From Tolypothrix sp. PCC 7910 (GTDB lineage Bacteria > Cyanobacteriota > Cyanobacteriia > Cyanobacteriales > Nostocaceae), in the NCBI RefSeq assembly GCF_011769525.1, contig NZ_CP050440.1, positions 5,519,501 through 5,583,500 on the forward strand: DNA of 64,000 nt. Direction: 5' to 3'. The position numbers were made by a program, and so were the translations under genes. Position 1 is the stretch's first letter. Every line of letters begins with the position of its first letter. The notes under the pieces were generated by a model, which saw only the letters and a program-made list of their open reading frames with translations, had not been told where the DNA came from and did not search any database. Shown here one piece after another: positions 44,766-55,200 of the stretch.

Positions 44766-47093
44766 TTATATCCGGTTAGCCAATAAAGTAATGGGGTTAA
44801 CTGCGCCCTTACCTGTGGGATGAATTTCAAAATGGCTGTGTGGCCCAGTGCTAAAACCAGTACTACCCATAAGAGCAATTGTGTCTCCTTGACGTACTTG
44901 CTGACCTGGCTGCACTAGAATCTTGCTGTTATGACCATAGCGAGTCATGCTGCCGTCAGGATGACGGATATCTACGAGGTTACCGTAGCCACCATTGTTC
45001 CAGCCTGCTTTTTCAATCACACCATCAGCAGACGCATAAACTGGTGTACCTGTGGAGTTGGCAACATCAATTCCTTTGTGCATTCTTCCCCAGCGCCAGC
45101 CGTAGCCAGAGGTAAGGACACCTTTAGCGGGCCAAATGTAAGCTACAGATGAGGAGGATGGAGGAGGAATAGCTTCGTCAAGAGGTTTGGGTAGATATTG
45201 GTCTACGGCTGACAAAGGCGGCAAACTTGGAGAAACGGTAGTTCCCCGCATCTTGCCTAAAGAATCGGAAGCATTAACGCCTCTAGGAGGTGTAGCAATC
45301 CGAGATGCAGGTAGTTTGCGAGCTGGTGCTTGGTTGTAGAAGAACTCAGGATTTACTGGCTCGTTAGTTGGTTGAGTTGCACGGAACAGAGGCTTCACTG
45401 GTTGGAAGTTAACCGTTCCTCTAGGTGACGGCACAGGAATCTGTACTGCACTCCGTGAGAAAGTGGGGCTAGTAGCCAAATTATTGATATTAGCTACAGG
45501 AAGCACTGCTGCAGGCTGATTATTTTCGCTAACTACTGGTACAACCACTCCAGCTTGTTGAGCGCGATATTTCTCCCGCAATCTTTGGATTTCTGCTTGT
45601 AAGCTCTGAAGGCGCTCATTACTCTTAGCGCTTGCAAGCTTCTGTGGTTTTTGATTTTGCAATTCTGCAAATATTTTGGGTACCGGAGCATCACCACCCA
45701 TACCATAAGAACTACCAGGAGTGGGGGCTGTTTCCGCAGCCACAGTATTTGCGGGGATTTGATTGTTCGCTGTTGCTGGTGTTGGTACAGCGACACTGTT
45801 ATTGTTAGCAACAACTGGTAACTGTGGTGTTACAGGTAAAGTAACACTGTTATTGTTAGCAACAACTGGTAACTGTGGTGCCACAGGTACAGTTGGGCTG
45901 ACAATAGCTGTATTCACAGGAGATGGCAATACTTTGGGGGTAGCCACTTCAGCCTGCTCTACAGTGGGGTTAATTGCTAACTTGGATGGGTTAGCTGCAC
46001 TGCTGTTCACCCCAGTAGATGGCACAACCAATTTTTGACTGATTTGCAGTTGATTGGGATTGCTCAGATGGTTAGATTTGGCTAATTCTGAGACAGATGT
46101 ACCGTACTTACTAGCGATCGCAGCTAGTGTATCTCCTGGCTTAACTTCGTAAGCCACAGCATTTGATGGTGCAGCAGCTTTGAGCGTAGCTGGTACAGGT
46201 GTAGCAACGGGAGCTGTATTAGCTTTTGCCTGTTTTAGCTTTGCTATCAAGCTTGCTTGACTAGCATTTATGCTGGTTGGTGACTGCTCTGTTGTAATTT
46301 TGCTTGCGTTGATTTGTGGCGCTTTTTCAACTACAGATGTTGGTTCAGCCAACCCCTTGTTAACTTCTGATAAATTCTGGGTCTCCTCAGACCGCAACTC
46401 CGCCAGACTTTCTTTTAAACGGTTCGATTTTTCTTGTAAGCGATTCAGCGCAAATTCTTGCTGTGCTTTCAACTGAGCAGCAACTTCACTATCCACACCT
46501 TTAGTGTCTGTTACTGCTGTCAAGGATGTATTGGGTGAGCTAACTGCACTATTACCAATAGAAAGTTTTTGTACTTCAGGTAGTTTGTTGGTTGTTTGTA
46601 AACCATTTACTACTTGAGACTGTTGGTAGAGAGATGTTTTATAAGTTGTTGTAGCTTTAGCAGTTGCTTCTGATGCTGGAAATGGCAAAGACATCCCACT
46701 GGCCGCAACCTGTAGTTTAGCTTCAAGCCCAGGCACTTGTGAAATTGCTGTTGGTTCCACAATCACAGGATTTTCCGGAACGCTCACTAGGGAGACGGTT
46801 TGGTTTTCCAGCGTTGTGGGAGCAAATTTCATCTCAGTGTCAGGAGCAGCAGGAATCGTTGAGGCTGCCTTTTGGCTGCCTACAGGAGCCGCTGCTTGGG
46901 CTTGATCGCTTTGCCGAGTCACCAAGAGGCTGGTTGCTCCCATAGATAGGGCCAAGCCGATCATGGCGGCTTGTGTCCGCGCCCGGCGGTTGGCTCCAGA
47001 ATTTACAATGTTTGATGGTTCCACCGGGACACCTTCACTGCTGGGAGTATTGTTCAGCACAGCCTTTACTCTCTTTTTCAATGCTCGTTTCAA
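44766..47093 (-). CDS. LysM and M23 peptidase-domain cell-wall protein
   Basis: The 775-residue protein has an N-terminal anchor (about 35-60), a long Pro/Ala/Val-rich low-complexity region, one LysM domain (about 318-362, YEVKPGDTLAAIASKYGTS) and a C-terminal M23 peptidase (about 665-775) with HKGIDVANSTGT and GPHSHFEIHP. These bind and cut peptidoglycan outside the membrane. A 54-base direct duplication (about 45791-45898) repeats TPQLPVVANNNS in the linker. Upstream are tandem CRP-like sites and a long leader. Confidence 0.93.
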   Translation of the reverse strand: MKRALKKRVKAVLNNTPSSEGVPVEPSNIVNSGANRRARTQAAMIGLALSMGATSLLVTRQSDQAQAAAPVGSQKAASTIPAAPDTEMKFAPTTLENQTVSLVSVPENPVIVEPTAISQVPGLEAKLQVAASGMSLPFPASEATAKATTTYKTSLYQQSQVVNGLQTTNKLPEVQKLSIGNSAVSSPNTSLTAVTDTKGVDSEVAAQLKAQQEFALNRLQEKSNRLKESLAELRSEETQNLSEVNKGLAEPTSVVEKAPQINASKITTEQSPTSINASQASLIAKLKQAKANTAPVATPVPATLKAAAPSNAVAYEVKPGDTLAAIASKYGTSVSELAKSNHLSNPNQLQISQKLVVPSTGVNSSAANPSKLAINPTVEQAEVATPKVLPSPVNTAIVSPTVPVAPQLPVVANNNSVTLPVTPQLPVVANNNSVAVPTPATANNQIPANTVAAETAPTPGSSYGMGGDAPVPKIFAELQNQKPQKLASAKSNERLQSLQAEIQRLREKYRAQQAGVVVPVVSENNQPAAVLPVANINNLATSPTFSRSAVQIPVPSPRGTVNFQPVKPLFRATQPTNEPVNPEFFYNQAPARKLPASRIATPPRGVNASDSLGKMRGTTVSPSLPPLSAVDQYLPKPLDEAIPPPSSSSVAYIWPAKGVLTSGYGWRWGRMHKGIDVANSTGTPVYASADGVIEKAGWNNGGYGNLVDIRHPDGSMTRYGHNSKILVQPGQQVRQGDTIALMGSTGFSTGPHSHFEIHPTGKGAVNPITLLANRI

Positions 47094-47157
47094 AGACGAC
47101 CTCCTAAATGTTCACTAGCGCTTAACTGACCTTGATTTTTTCAGTCTGATACTAGTC

Positions 47158-47196
47158 AATGATTTAGATCACATCCAAAGATTGATCAAGATCACA
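47158..47196 (-). promoter_or_regulatory. Two tandem CRP-like sites in the M23 gene promoter
   Basis: Read leftward, TGTGATCTTGATCAAT (47196-47181) and TGTGATCTAAATCATT (47173-47158) are spaced 23 bases, about two helical turns. Each fits TGTGA-N6-TCA, five plus three positions of the cyanobacterial CRP consensus TGTGA-N6-TCACA. They lie about 65-105 bases before the start codon. Confidence 0.5.
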
Positions 47197-47815
47197 CCCA
47201 CCAGAGATACTTACGCAAGATTAACCTGCTTCTCTGATTTAGACAAGTTCACACCTATTAGCAAAACTTTAAAATTGCTGTGCTGACTTGTCCGCTCCGT
47301 TCCTCACACCTTTAGGATTTTTTGCTGTTTGCAGCTGTCTGCGCTTGCTTTGCTAAATTAACCGGGGCTGGACAAACATATATACTGTGCCATTTCCACT
47401 GGTTGCGATCAGCAATTAATTCGCTACGACTTCTAGAAAAGCAAATCTCCTGCTGTAGATATCTTCAAGAGATTTCAATCCAATCCGTCTACCCAACACG
47501 AGACTTTACGTTGATTATTCCCTAAAAGACAACCGTATTATCTCGCAGCTACTTTTGCGCTCCTGTTTTATCTTGATTAAGCACAAAAAGTTCAAATGCC
47601 TCATAGGACTAGCTTTTGACGATTTTGTTCCCAAGATTAAGATAATTGAAGTTCATCAAAATCTATCATTCATTTGCGGAATCGTCGCTACTTTTCGATA
47701 CAAATTTCTTATATAAGCTCACCTACATTCGTAAGTATTGTTTACCGAGCTTGAAAAAAGCTTTCAGAATCAAGTATATCCATTCACTTTATTGAAGCTG
47801 TAACAATGGATATAT
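47197..47815 (-). promoter_or_regulatory. Long structured leader of the M23 gene
   Basis: This non-coding region probably holds the promoter and a structured 5' leader. Read leftward, GACAAGT with ACTTGTC enclose AGCAA...TTGCT, then CAGAGA...TCTCTG; the phrase GGTGTGA is repeated three times. I could not match it to the c-di-AMP (ydaO) riboswitch consensus, which regulates many cell-wall hydrolases. Confidence 0.4.
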
Positions 47816-47924
47816 TTGACCAAATTTGGGGGAAAAGGGATTGGGCATTGGGGAGATGAGGGAGGTGAGGGGGATAAGGGAGAAATCATTTTTAACTTTT
47901 GCCCCATGCCCAATGCCCAATGCC
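47816..47924. repeat. G-rich and CCCAATG 7-mer repeats
   Basis: Degenerate GGGGAGA/GGGAGGT units and four CCCAATG/CCCCATG units fill the spacer downstream of trmL. Confidence 0.6.
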
Positions 47925-48386
47925 CTAATGTAAATATCCTAATTGGCGGCGGGCTTCAAATAAGCTTACAGCAACACTTACAGAAAGATTTAAGCTGCGA
48001 ACATTGGGTTGTGCCATAGGAATATAGAGAGTTTCATCACAGGCTGACAAAGCTGTGGGCGGTAATCCTGTGGTTTCGCTACCAAATAACAGCCAGTCAT
48101 TATCTTGAAACTGAAATTGAGCATAGTTGGAACTGCCACGTACAGAGAAGCCCAAACATCTACCGCCACGTTGCTGATGTACGGTTTTAAAGTCTTCTAG
48201 GGTCTGATGATAGTTAAGTTGGACATAGGGCCAGTAGTCTAAACCTGCTCTTTTGAGGTAGCGATCGCTAATTTCAAACCCCAAAGGCCCTACCAAATGT
48301 AATTCTGTACCCGTAGCAGCACAAGTACGCGCAATATTGCCTGTATTCGGCGGAATTTGAGGATTAACTAAAACTACCTGGGGCAT
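47925..48386 (-). CDS. trmL: tRNA (cytidine(34)-2'-O)-methyltransferase
   Basis: The 153-residue SPOUT enzyme methylates the wobble ribose of tRNA-Leu isoacceptors. Signatures are NPQIPPNTGNIARTCAATG at the N-terminus, LFGSETTGLP and the C-terminal knot MAQPNVRSLNLSVSVAVS. Complete and of normal length. Confidence 0.95.
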   Translation of the reverse strand: MPQVVLVNPQIPPNTGNIARTCAATGTELHLVGPLGFEISDRYLKRAGLDYWPYVQLNYHQTLEDFKTVHQQRGGRCLGFSVRGSSNYAQFQFQDNDWLLFGSETTGLPPTALSACDETLYIPMAQPNVRSLNLSVSVAVSLFEARRQLGYLH

Positions 48387-48718
48387 TTTTCATTGGTAAA
48401 AATGTAGTAGAAACAACAATGTATCAATTCGACATATTTTACCAATCTATGTTGATTATCTATAGGTTTTCTTAATAATTGTGAAGCTAATTCTATTGAT
48501 TAGTTTTTTAAAACATAAAAAATAAACTCTTAAAAGCAAATCTAAGAGTATTCATAAGATAAAACAATCAATTATTAAATTTTTGTGAGCAACTAGTGCC
48601 ATCATGCAAAAATCAAATTACTGAGATTTTTTCCCTGAGGCGCTAGTTGTTCGTGTTCCTGGGGTCTCCCAAGTATTCAAAAAAATCTATCATTTGTAAC
48701 TGGGGAGGGGATGGGGTG
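48387..48718. other. Spacer between trmL and gshA
   Basis: AT-rich and without an ORF. It should contain the trmL promoter (leftward). No strong hairpin is seen. Confidence 0.45.
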
Positions 48719-49858
48719 TTACGCCACTGAGGGGGAACACAATTTATCTTCTAATTCAATTTCCCGTTCTTTAGCAGTAACAATTGCTTGGGTAATGACA
48801 CGTTGAGCATCAACCCCAACTGCGTGCAATTGTAGCCACTGTTGGGCTTCATTACCTTCGCGCAAAATTTTCTGTAAAGGTGAAAGGAAACAATTAAATC
48901 CTCGTTCTTTAGCGATCGCCCAAAGTTCTTCATACATTTGAGCGATCCAATCTCTAGCAAGAATAGTTTTGCCATCTTGCCAATGTGTCAGCTGAGCATC
49001 CAAACTATTTGCTGCAGCGGCTGCTTCATTGTTAGCAGTGACAGCAATTAGTTCTTCGGGGGTAAAGGTGCTTTGGGTTAACGGATCGATGTGGGTGTTT
49101 TCTATTATCTGCAACAAACGAGCTTCCAGCAACGCGGTAATTGCGAGTAAAGCGATAGGATCTGTGACTAAATCGCAAATTCGCAGTTCTAGGCGATTTA
49201 AATCATAAGGACGGCGATCGCCATTAGGACGCACTGATGTCCACAAATGGCGGACATTTTGCATGGTTCCAGCAGCTAGCTGTTGTTCTACCCATTGAAT
49301 ATGATCGGCATGGCTAGCAAATAGAGGTACATGGCTAGGAGTTTGGGGGAAGAGTCCCCAACGGGTGGAGTGATAGCCAGTAGCTTTACCATCAATAAAG
49401 GGCGATGAGGCACTGAGAGCGAGGAATAAAGGTGCTTCGGTGCGAATGACGCGACAAGCCCGCATTAAGACATCTGGATCGCTAATGCCTACATTAATAT
49501 GTACGCTAGCGGTCACTACTTTTGTGCCGTAGGTGTTCTCAATATAGTCATGATAAGGATTTTTGGGGTCAGAACGGAAGAAGCGATCGCTCCTACCCAA
49601 AGACAGCGTACTACCTGGAATTAAGGTATAGTCTCCAAGCTGCTGGAGGTATTTTCGTAGTTCTTGGCGAGGACGTACTAGCGCACACAATAGCTGCTCA
49701 AAACTTTGTAAAGGTTTCGTGACATATTCAACGTTGCGGCTATCTGGCTCTCGCATAAAACTTGGCATAGCCTCAACTATTTTGTCAGAGAGACCGACGA
49801 TTTCACCTTGAGGCGTGCCCGTATACATTTCAATTTCAAAGCCTTTTAATAACCTCAC
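48719..49858 (-). CDS. gshA: Glutamate-cysteine ligase, cyanobacterial type
   Basis: The 379-residue ATP-dependent enzyme makes gamma-glutamylcysteine, the first step to glutathione. It starts with MRLLKGFEIEMYTG (the family's catalytic Glu/Glu segment), has SVHINVGISDP for metal and substrate and RPNGDRRPYDLNRLELRICD. This is the cyanobacterial GshA group rather than the E. coli one. Confidence 0.92.
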   Translation of the reverse strand: MRLLKGFEIEMYTGTPQGEIVGLSDKIVEAMPSFMREPDSRNVEYVTKPLQSFEQLLCALVRPRQELRKYLQQLGDYTLIPGSTLSLGRSDRFFRSDPKNPYHDYIENTYGTKVVTASVHINVGISDPDVLMRACRVIRTEAPLFLALSASSPFIDGKATGYHSTRWGLFPQTPSHVPLFASHADHIQWVEQQLAAGTMQNVRHLWTSVRPNGDRRPYDLNRLELRICDLVTDPIALLAITALLEARLLQIIENTHIDPLTQSTFTPEELIAVTANNEAAAAANSLDAQLTHWQDGKTILARDWIAQMYEELWAIAKERGFNCFLSPLQKILREGNEAQQWLQLHAVGVDAQRVITQAIVTAKEREIELEDKLCSPSVA

Positions 49859-50316
49859 CTTTTTCTCCTCGGCTCTCCTAGCCTATAAATTGTATCGAAC
49901 ACGACGATTTTATGCATGGATGTAGCAGTTCAGTCCAATTCAGATTTTTTACCCAGAAACTAAGAACCACAAGCATTTCACCTGTTTGCCCAGAAAGCAG
50001 CAATACTGAAGGCATAAATAATTTATGCCCTTAGTATTAGTGATTCATAATTAATATTTTTGTGAGATCCATTCTGCCGATAGACCTCATGAGCAGCCTT
50101 CTGCATTAGGCAGCACGTAACAATTAAGCTTATTATTCCCAGGCGATCGCTTATATAGGATGAACACCAATTTTGTTTAAAGGCAAATAATTACCCCATA
50201 TTGATATATTCCCATAAAGTTAGTACCGTTTTGCTTCAGAAAATAGTATTGATAAAACCCAATTCACGCAGAGGTTTTGGGGCTTTAACTTGTTATAAAG
50301 TTGTGAAATCTTGTAT
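49859..50316. other. Spacer downstream of the helicase-PLD operon
   Basis: No gene in 458 bases. AT-rich with one HIP1 octamer near 50143; it carries the gshA promoter and the operon's 3' end. No clear terminator hairpin. Confidence 0.45.
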
Positions 50317-52209
50317 TTACTCCTTGACTTTTTTCCTCGTCTTCTTTTCTGTTGGTACTTTTTTTATTTTTGTTGCTGGTTCCTTTTTAGAAGGTTGCTG
50401 AGGTAAAGTCTGTTGCGAGATAAAATCATCGACTGAATCATTTTCTTGAGCAATCTGAAGACGAAGCAATTCTGACCATACTTCATTATTAAGTAAATTG
50501 ACAGCAGTGTCACGGTTGTGTGTGGCGATCGCATTAATAAATTGACGTAATCCCTGCTGCAATGAATCAATGAAGGGTGCTTCTAGTGTTACCTGACTCA
50601 GCAATGAAAGTGCTAATTTAAAACTTACTAAATCATCAGATAAGTTTTTTGCATTTAACCTTGGTAGGAAAATATTTAGCCACACAGGAAGCAATTCTAG
50701 CCAGTTATTTTTCTCTATTTCGTTCAGTGCTATATTTTCCATTCCCATAGCACTCCATAGATACAGAGAATCTCTAGCTAATTGAGTGTCACGATTTTCT
50801 AAAGCCTTTATCCATAATTGTTGAGCATGGTTATGGAAACGCTGGGTGAGAAACTCATAAGCTTCATTCACTTGCTGGGAAATTGTCACGTGATAAACGG
50901 AATCACCTAATGGTATTTGCTCGCCACTATAATCAAGCCATTGGTAAGAACTACAAAGATAAATTTCTCTATCAACTATTACTTCTTTAATATGCGAATC
51001 TGCTAATTCTGCCAACTGTATATAAGGTAAGCCCTCAGGTATTTTAATGGCTTGGATTGTTTCTGGAATTTCGGTTTGAGGCGATATTCCATAGCCAATT
51101 AAAATGGAAACTCCGCGCTTAGCTGCTTGCTCTAATACCTCTAAAATTTCTTTATTGGCAATTACCTGATTTACTAAAGGTGAATATATAATTATCTGAA
51201 ATTTTGCAGCATTGAGAATTTCTAAAAATGTCTGATTAATATGGCGCTCTCTTAACTGTATTACATTACCTGAACCGCTAGATTTTTGGCTTTTTGTGCT
51301 AGGCTTGATATTACTTTCTAAAGCTTGCTGCCGAATTTTATTGAATCTAGATTCTATTTCTTTATTTTTATGATTAAGAGTCGCTTCTATCTCAAAATTG
51401 CTGGCTGTGTTTAATGATTTGCAAACTTCAGCTAAAGATATTTTCCCTTCAGATAGCAGGGTATCTAGCCATTGTGAACTAGAATCTAAAATTTCCTTTC
51501 CGCGCTGTAGTTGAATACTGATTTTGTCTTGATTAGCATCATAAACCACAAATATTGAGATTTTGCGCCAAATAATTTGCGGATTTTGTAATACCCTAAA
51601 AGCTGTGACAATCTTCCCGGCTTCAGGTACATGAAGCGCTACCTCTGAAGCTTGGAGGCTCGTTTGTATTTGCTCTAAAGTTAAGGAAAATATTTCTTGA
51701 TTTGGCAAATTGACATTTAAAAAGTTTGCCAAATTAGGCAGATTAAGATTTATCTCACTTAATGGTTCACTCTGAAAGATAATATTGTTACTCAACGCAT
51801 CTGTAATTGCATAAACTTGTGCAGCATAAGGGGGTTGTGGTACAGAACCTTTTTCATAAAATAAGCGCCCTTGTTCTGTAACTGTAATTGGCGATTTGGG
51901 TGCAAGAGTTTGTAACCTTTGCAAAGTTTTAATTTTACTTTCCACAAATATGATATCCAACCCCAAAATAGATGCTAATTCTTTAGCTGTTGGTGGCGGA
52001 TCAAATTCTATTCCAGCGCGAATGATAAACTCTTCTAATATATTTAAAGGACGAGCTTCTGTGATGGTTAATTCTACATTTGTTTGCTGCAAAGCATAAC
52101 GCAATTGACGAGCAAATAAAACTGATAAATGAGAATTTTGGGTTGTAATTTCTTCGGCTAAATTCTTAAGACTGTCATCTATGGGTTTATTTGAGGATGT
52201 GAGAAACAT
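50317..52209 (-). CDS. PLD-fold nuclease-like protein, partner of the helicase
   Basis: The frame is open from 52245, but ATG at 52207-52209 is the better start because GGAGG lies 8 bases upstream; the product then has 630 residues. It overlaps the helicase gene end by 23 bases, so translation is coupled. Visible parts: a winged-helix-like segment (about residues 65-125), a PLD domain (about 320-430) with one HKD motif (SHIKEVIVD, His406/Lys408/Asp413), helical repeats and a Lys-rich C-terminal tail. One HKD suggests a dimeric nuclease. Function inferred from the operon: it acts with the helicase on nucleic acid. Confidence 0.8.
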   Translation of the reverse strand: MFLTSSNKPIDDSLKNLAEEITTQNSHLSVLFARQLRYALQQTNVELTITEARPLNILEEFIIRAGIEFDPPPTAKELASILGLDIIFVESKIKTLQRLQTLAPKSPITVTEQGRLFYEKGSVPQPPYAAQVYAITDALSNNIIFQSEPLSEINLNLPNLANFLNVNLPNQEIFSLTLEQIQTSLQASEVALHVPEAGKIVTAFRVLQNPQIIWRKISIFVVYDANQDKISIQLQRGKEILDSSSQWLDTLLSEGKISLAEVCKSLNTASNFEIEATLNHKNKEIESRFNKIRQQALESNIKPSTKSQKSSGSGNVIQLRERHINQTFLEILNAAKFQIIIYSPLVNQVIANKEILEVLEQAAKRGVSILIGYGISPQTEIPETIQAIKIPEGLPYIQLAELADSHIKEVIVDREIYLCSSYQWLDYSGEQIPLGDSVYHVTISQQVNEAYEFLTQRFHNHAQQLWIKALENRDTQLARDSLYLWSAMGMENIALNEIEKNNWLELLPVWLNIFLPRLNAKNLSDDLVSFKLALSLLSQVTLEAPFIDSLQQGLRQFINAIATHNRDTAVNLLNNEVWSELLRLQIAQENDSVDDFISQQTLPQQPSKKEPATKIKKVPTEKKTRKKVKE

Positions 52210-55200
52210 CAACAAAACCTCCATGATGACTAACAACATTAGCAACTTCTGAGTACATATTGCCGACTTTACCAGGTTGCTTGGTAAATAAATCGTGACA
52301 GCCTACAATTACTAGCAATTCTTGAGCGCGAGAAAAAGCGACATTTACCCGTTCTGATTTTTTCGCAAATCCTACATCTCCTTTATTATTGTTGCGAACC
52401 ATGCTCACAATTACAACGGGGCGTTCCATACCCTGAAATCTATCAACTGTACCAGTACGAATTTGCAGTGAGGGGAAAAGTTCTGGTTGTAAGCGTTCAT
52501 CAATTTTTCTGAGTTGAGCGCCATAAAATGTAATTACAGCAATTTCTTTTTTGGGTTCACCACAGGCGACTTTTGCAGCCCAAGTATTTTCAAATTGCTG
52601 ACATAAAGCTTCAATCACATCTATTTCCTGAAGGTTAAATAAAGAAGTGCCTTCACGCTGTTCTTGAAATGCATTTTCTCTGGGCATTTTAACCCAAAGT
52701 AAATGGTGTTGAGGTTGAACTATTTCCCCAGCTAAATCATGAGCGCGTTTAATATCTGGCTGCGAAATTCCACATTCCAATTTACCCTCATAAAATTGAT
52801 TGATTGCACCCATAATATTGGGGTGCATTCGATATTGAGTAGTTAACATTTGTTTAATGCTTTGATCCGCATCTTCAAATTGGCTTTTGAAGAGAGACTC
52901 TTCTAAAAATTGCAATTCTTCTCTGCTACTGCCAATTTCTTGGACAACTTCTTCTAAAGTACTAGTATCGAGCATTGGCGGTAATTGTCGATGATCGCCC
53001 ACCATGACTAATTTTCTACCCTTTAAAGCAGGAATCAGCAATTCTGGTGGCGTACATTTACTAACTTCATCAACAATCACCACATCAAAGCACTGAAATT
53101 CTTCGGAAAAATCACGATTTGCGGCTTGTACGCAGGTGATACCGACGACGTTAGCATTATCTAAATATACCTGTCTTAAATCGTGGCGATCGCGTTCTGA
53201 TGGGTTGCGTACTTTTTCAATCCAATCTTGAATAAAATTACCATAGCGATTGAGGTAAACTTCATCTTGAGTGAGTTGCTCTTGTAAAGTATCAAATTGA
53301 GATTTAATGCTGCGTAAAAATTCTATATTATATAAATCAATACTAGGACTTTGAATTTTAAATTTATCAGCTATCCCTTGCCATTCTATCTGCCACCAGT
53401 TGCGCTCTAATAATAAAGTCTCTGATAATTCTGGTTGTGTTTGTTCGGATATTTTATCTAATTTTAGTTTTAAAGTCTCAAGCTGTTGTTGAACAATTGT
53501 TGTTTCTTCTTGTAAGATTGATAGCTGCTCAATTAAAGAAAATTTGATATTTTCTAAGACAGCAAATGGCTCTAGAGATGTAATTAAATTTTCTAGCTGA
53601 CTTAGCTGAGTTATCCAAGCATGGACGTGCTTAGAAAATTCCTGTGGATGCTCCCAAATTTTAGCTTGGGTTGTGAGATATTGGTCAACTAGAGTACGTA
53701 GTTGCTGAGGAATGTTTGGCTGTTGGTTGATTTCTTGCAAAGTATTAATTGCTCTTGCCAGTTTCACATTAGCATCTTGTCTAGCTGTTTCTATCTGATT
53801 TTGAATGTTAAATATTTGCTGAGATGCAGTTTCATGATTGTGCAGTTCATTTAACTGTTGTTGCAGATGTTGTAAATGCTGTTCTATTTCAGTTTTGACT
53901 TTAAAAACGCATTGACGCGCATTGCTAAGGATGCTTTCTATAAGTTCTTGGGTAATTTTAGTGAGAGTTGCTTCACTATTATTGGCTTCCCATAATGCGC
54001 CATAGTTTTGTTGAATTCTATTCAAGAAAAGTTGAGTAGCATCAACTATAGTTTTTCGCTGATTTTGCGTTAAATATTGATAGTTATTAACCTGTTGAGC
54101 AATTTCTTGCCATTGAGTTTGATCGCTCGTTTTCAAAACCAAAGGAATTTTGCTAAAATTCTGCTGGAGAAAATAGCTAAAACTATGCTGTCTACCTTTT
54201 CTATCAGTATATTCTCCCTCGATTTCGTAAGCGATCGCCTTTGCTAATAAATCCCAGTCTGGTAGATTAACGGTGTAATTACTGGGCATCAATGATATTT
54301 TTAAAGAATTAGCCAGCATCACCAATCCTGGCGGCAATTGCATTAGCTCTAAGGTTAAAGGTTGATTAGTCTGCCGAGCATTATTTAGAATTTCCGATAA
54401 ACGCGTAGTAACTGTGGCTTTCCATTCCTTGACAGCAGCGATAACAGACTCAAGTTCCTGCTTGCGATTTTCCCAATTTTGAATAGTTTGCTGTAGGCTG
54501 TGCTGTTTACTAAAAAATTGCTGATTATCTTTTTGTAACTGTTGTAAATTGCTGGAATGCTGTTTAAAAACCTGAACTGCGGCTGCAACTTCTAACATCG
54601 CTACAGTTGCACTTTGAGCATAAATTAATGCAGTTTTAAAATCAGGGATTCCCTTCGCGACAGTGTCACGTAACCAAACAGCCAATCCAAAAGCGCCACA
54701 TTGAGGGCGAATAAATCCAAGTTTATCAGTTAAGTTAATAGCTTTAGCGACATTTACCAAAAAGTCTTTAACTAAAGTATTACCTTCAGTATATGGGCGT
54801 AAATGTGGTAAAAAGTTAGTAATTTCTGGTGCTTCCCAATTAACTATTGATGGCGAATCTAAAAGATTTTCTAAACCAGAAATTAATGTTTCAATTTCAG
54901 TCTTTTTAGCTAATGCATCCTGATAAAGTGCTTCTTGCTGTTGCAAATTAACTGTTAATTTAGATCTTTTTTGAGTTAATTCTTCCTGATTTACTTGAAA
55001 TTCCTCCTCTGCTTGGATATACGTAGTAAATCTGGGATATGATGCCAATAATTGACGATAATTTTCTAAATTCTGGTGGCGATTACTGAGACGAGTTTCG
55101 CAGTCACTAGCAGTATTATCTAACCATGTGCCAATAACTTGGTCTTCTAAAAAAGGCTGTCCTTCTTCGCCTACTTTCTCAGCACGTCCCTTACGTATTG

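Noticed and set aside
47280-47330. CCTCACACC on the plus strand resembles the Yfr1 small-RNA motif ACTCCTCACACC
   Set aside because: Only part of the motif matches, and no terminator stem with U-run follows. Yfr1 is normally next to trxA/guaB, which are not here.
47197-47460. c-di-AMP (ydaO) riboswitch before the M23 gene
   Set aside because: I could not find the conserved GGGGTGAATC and CCGAACCCGTCAGCTAACC elements in the leader.
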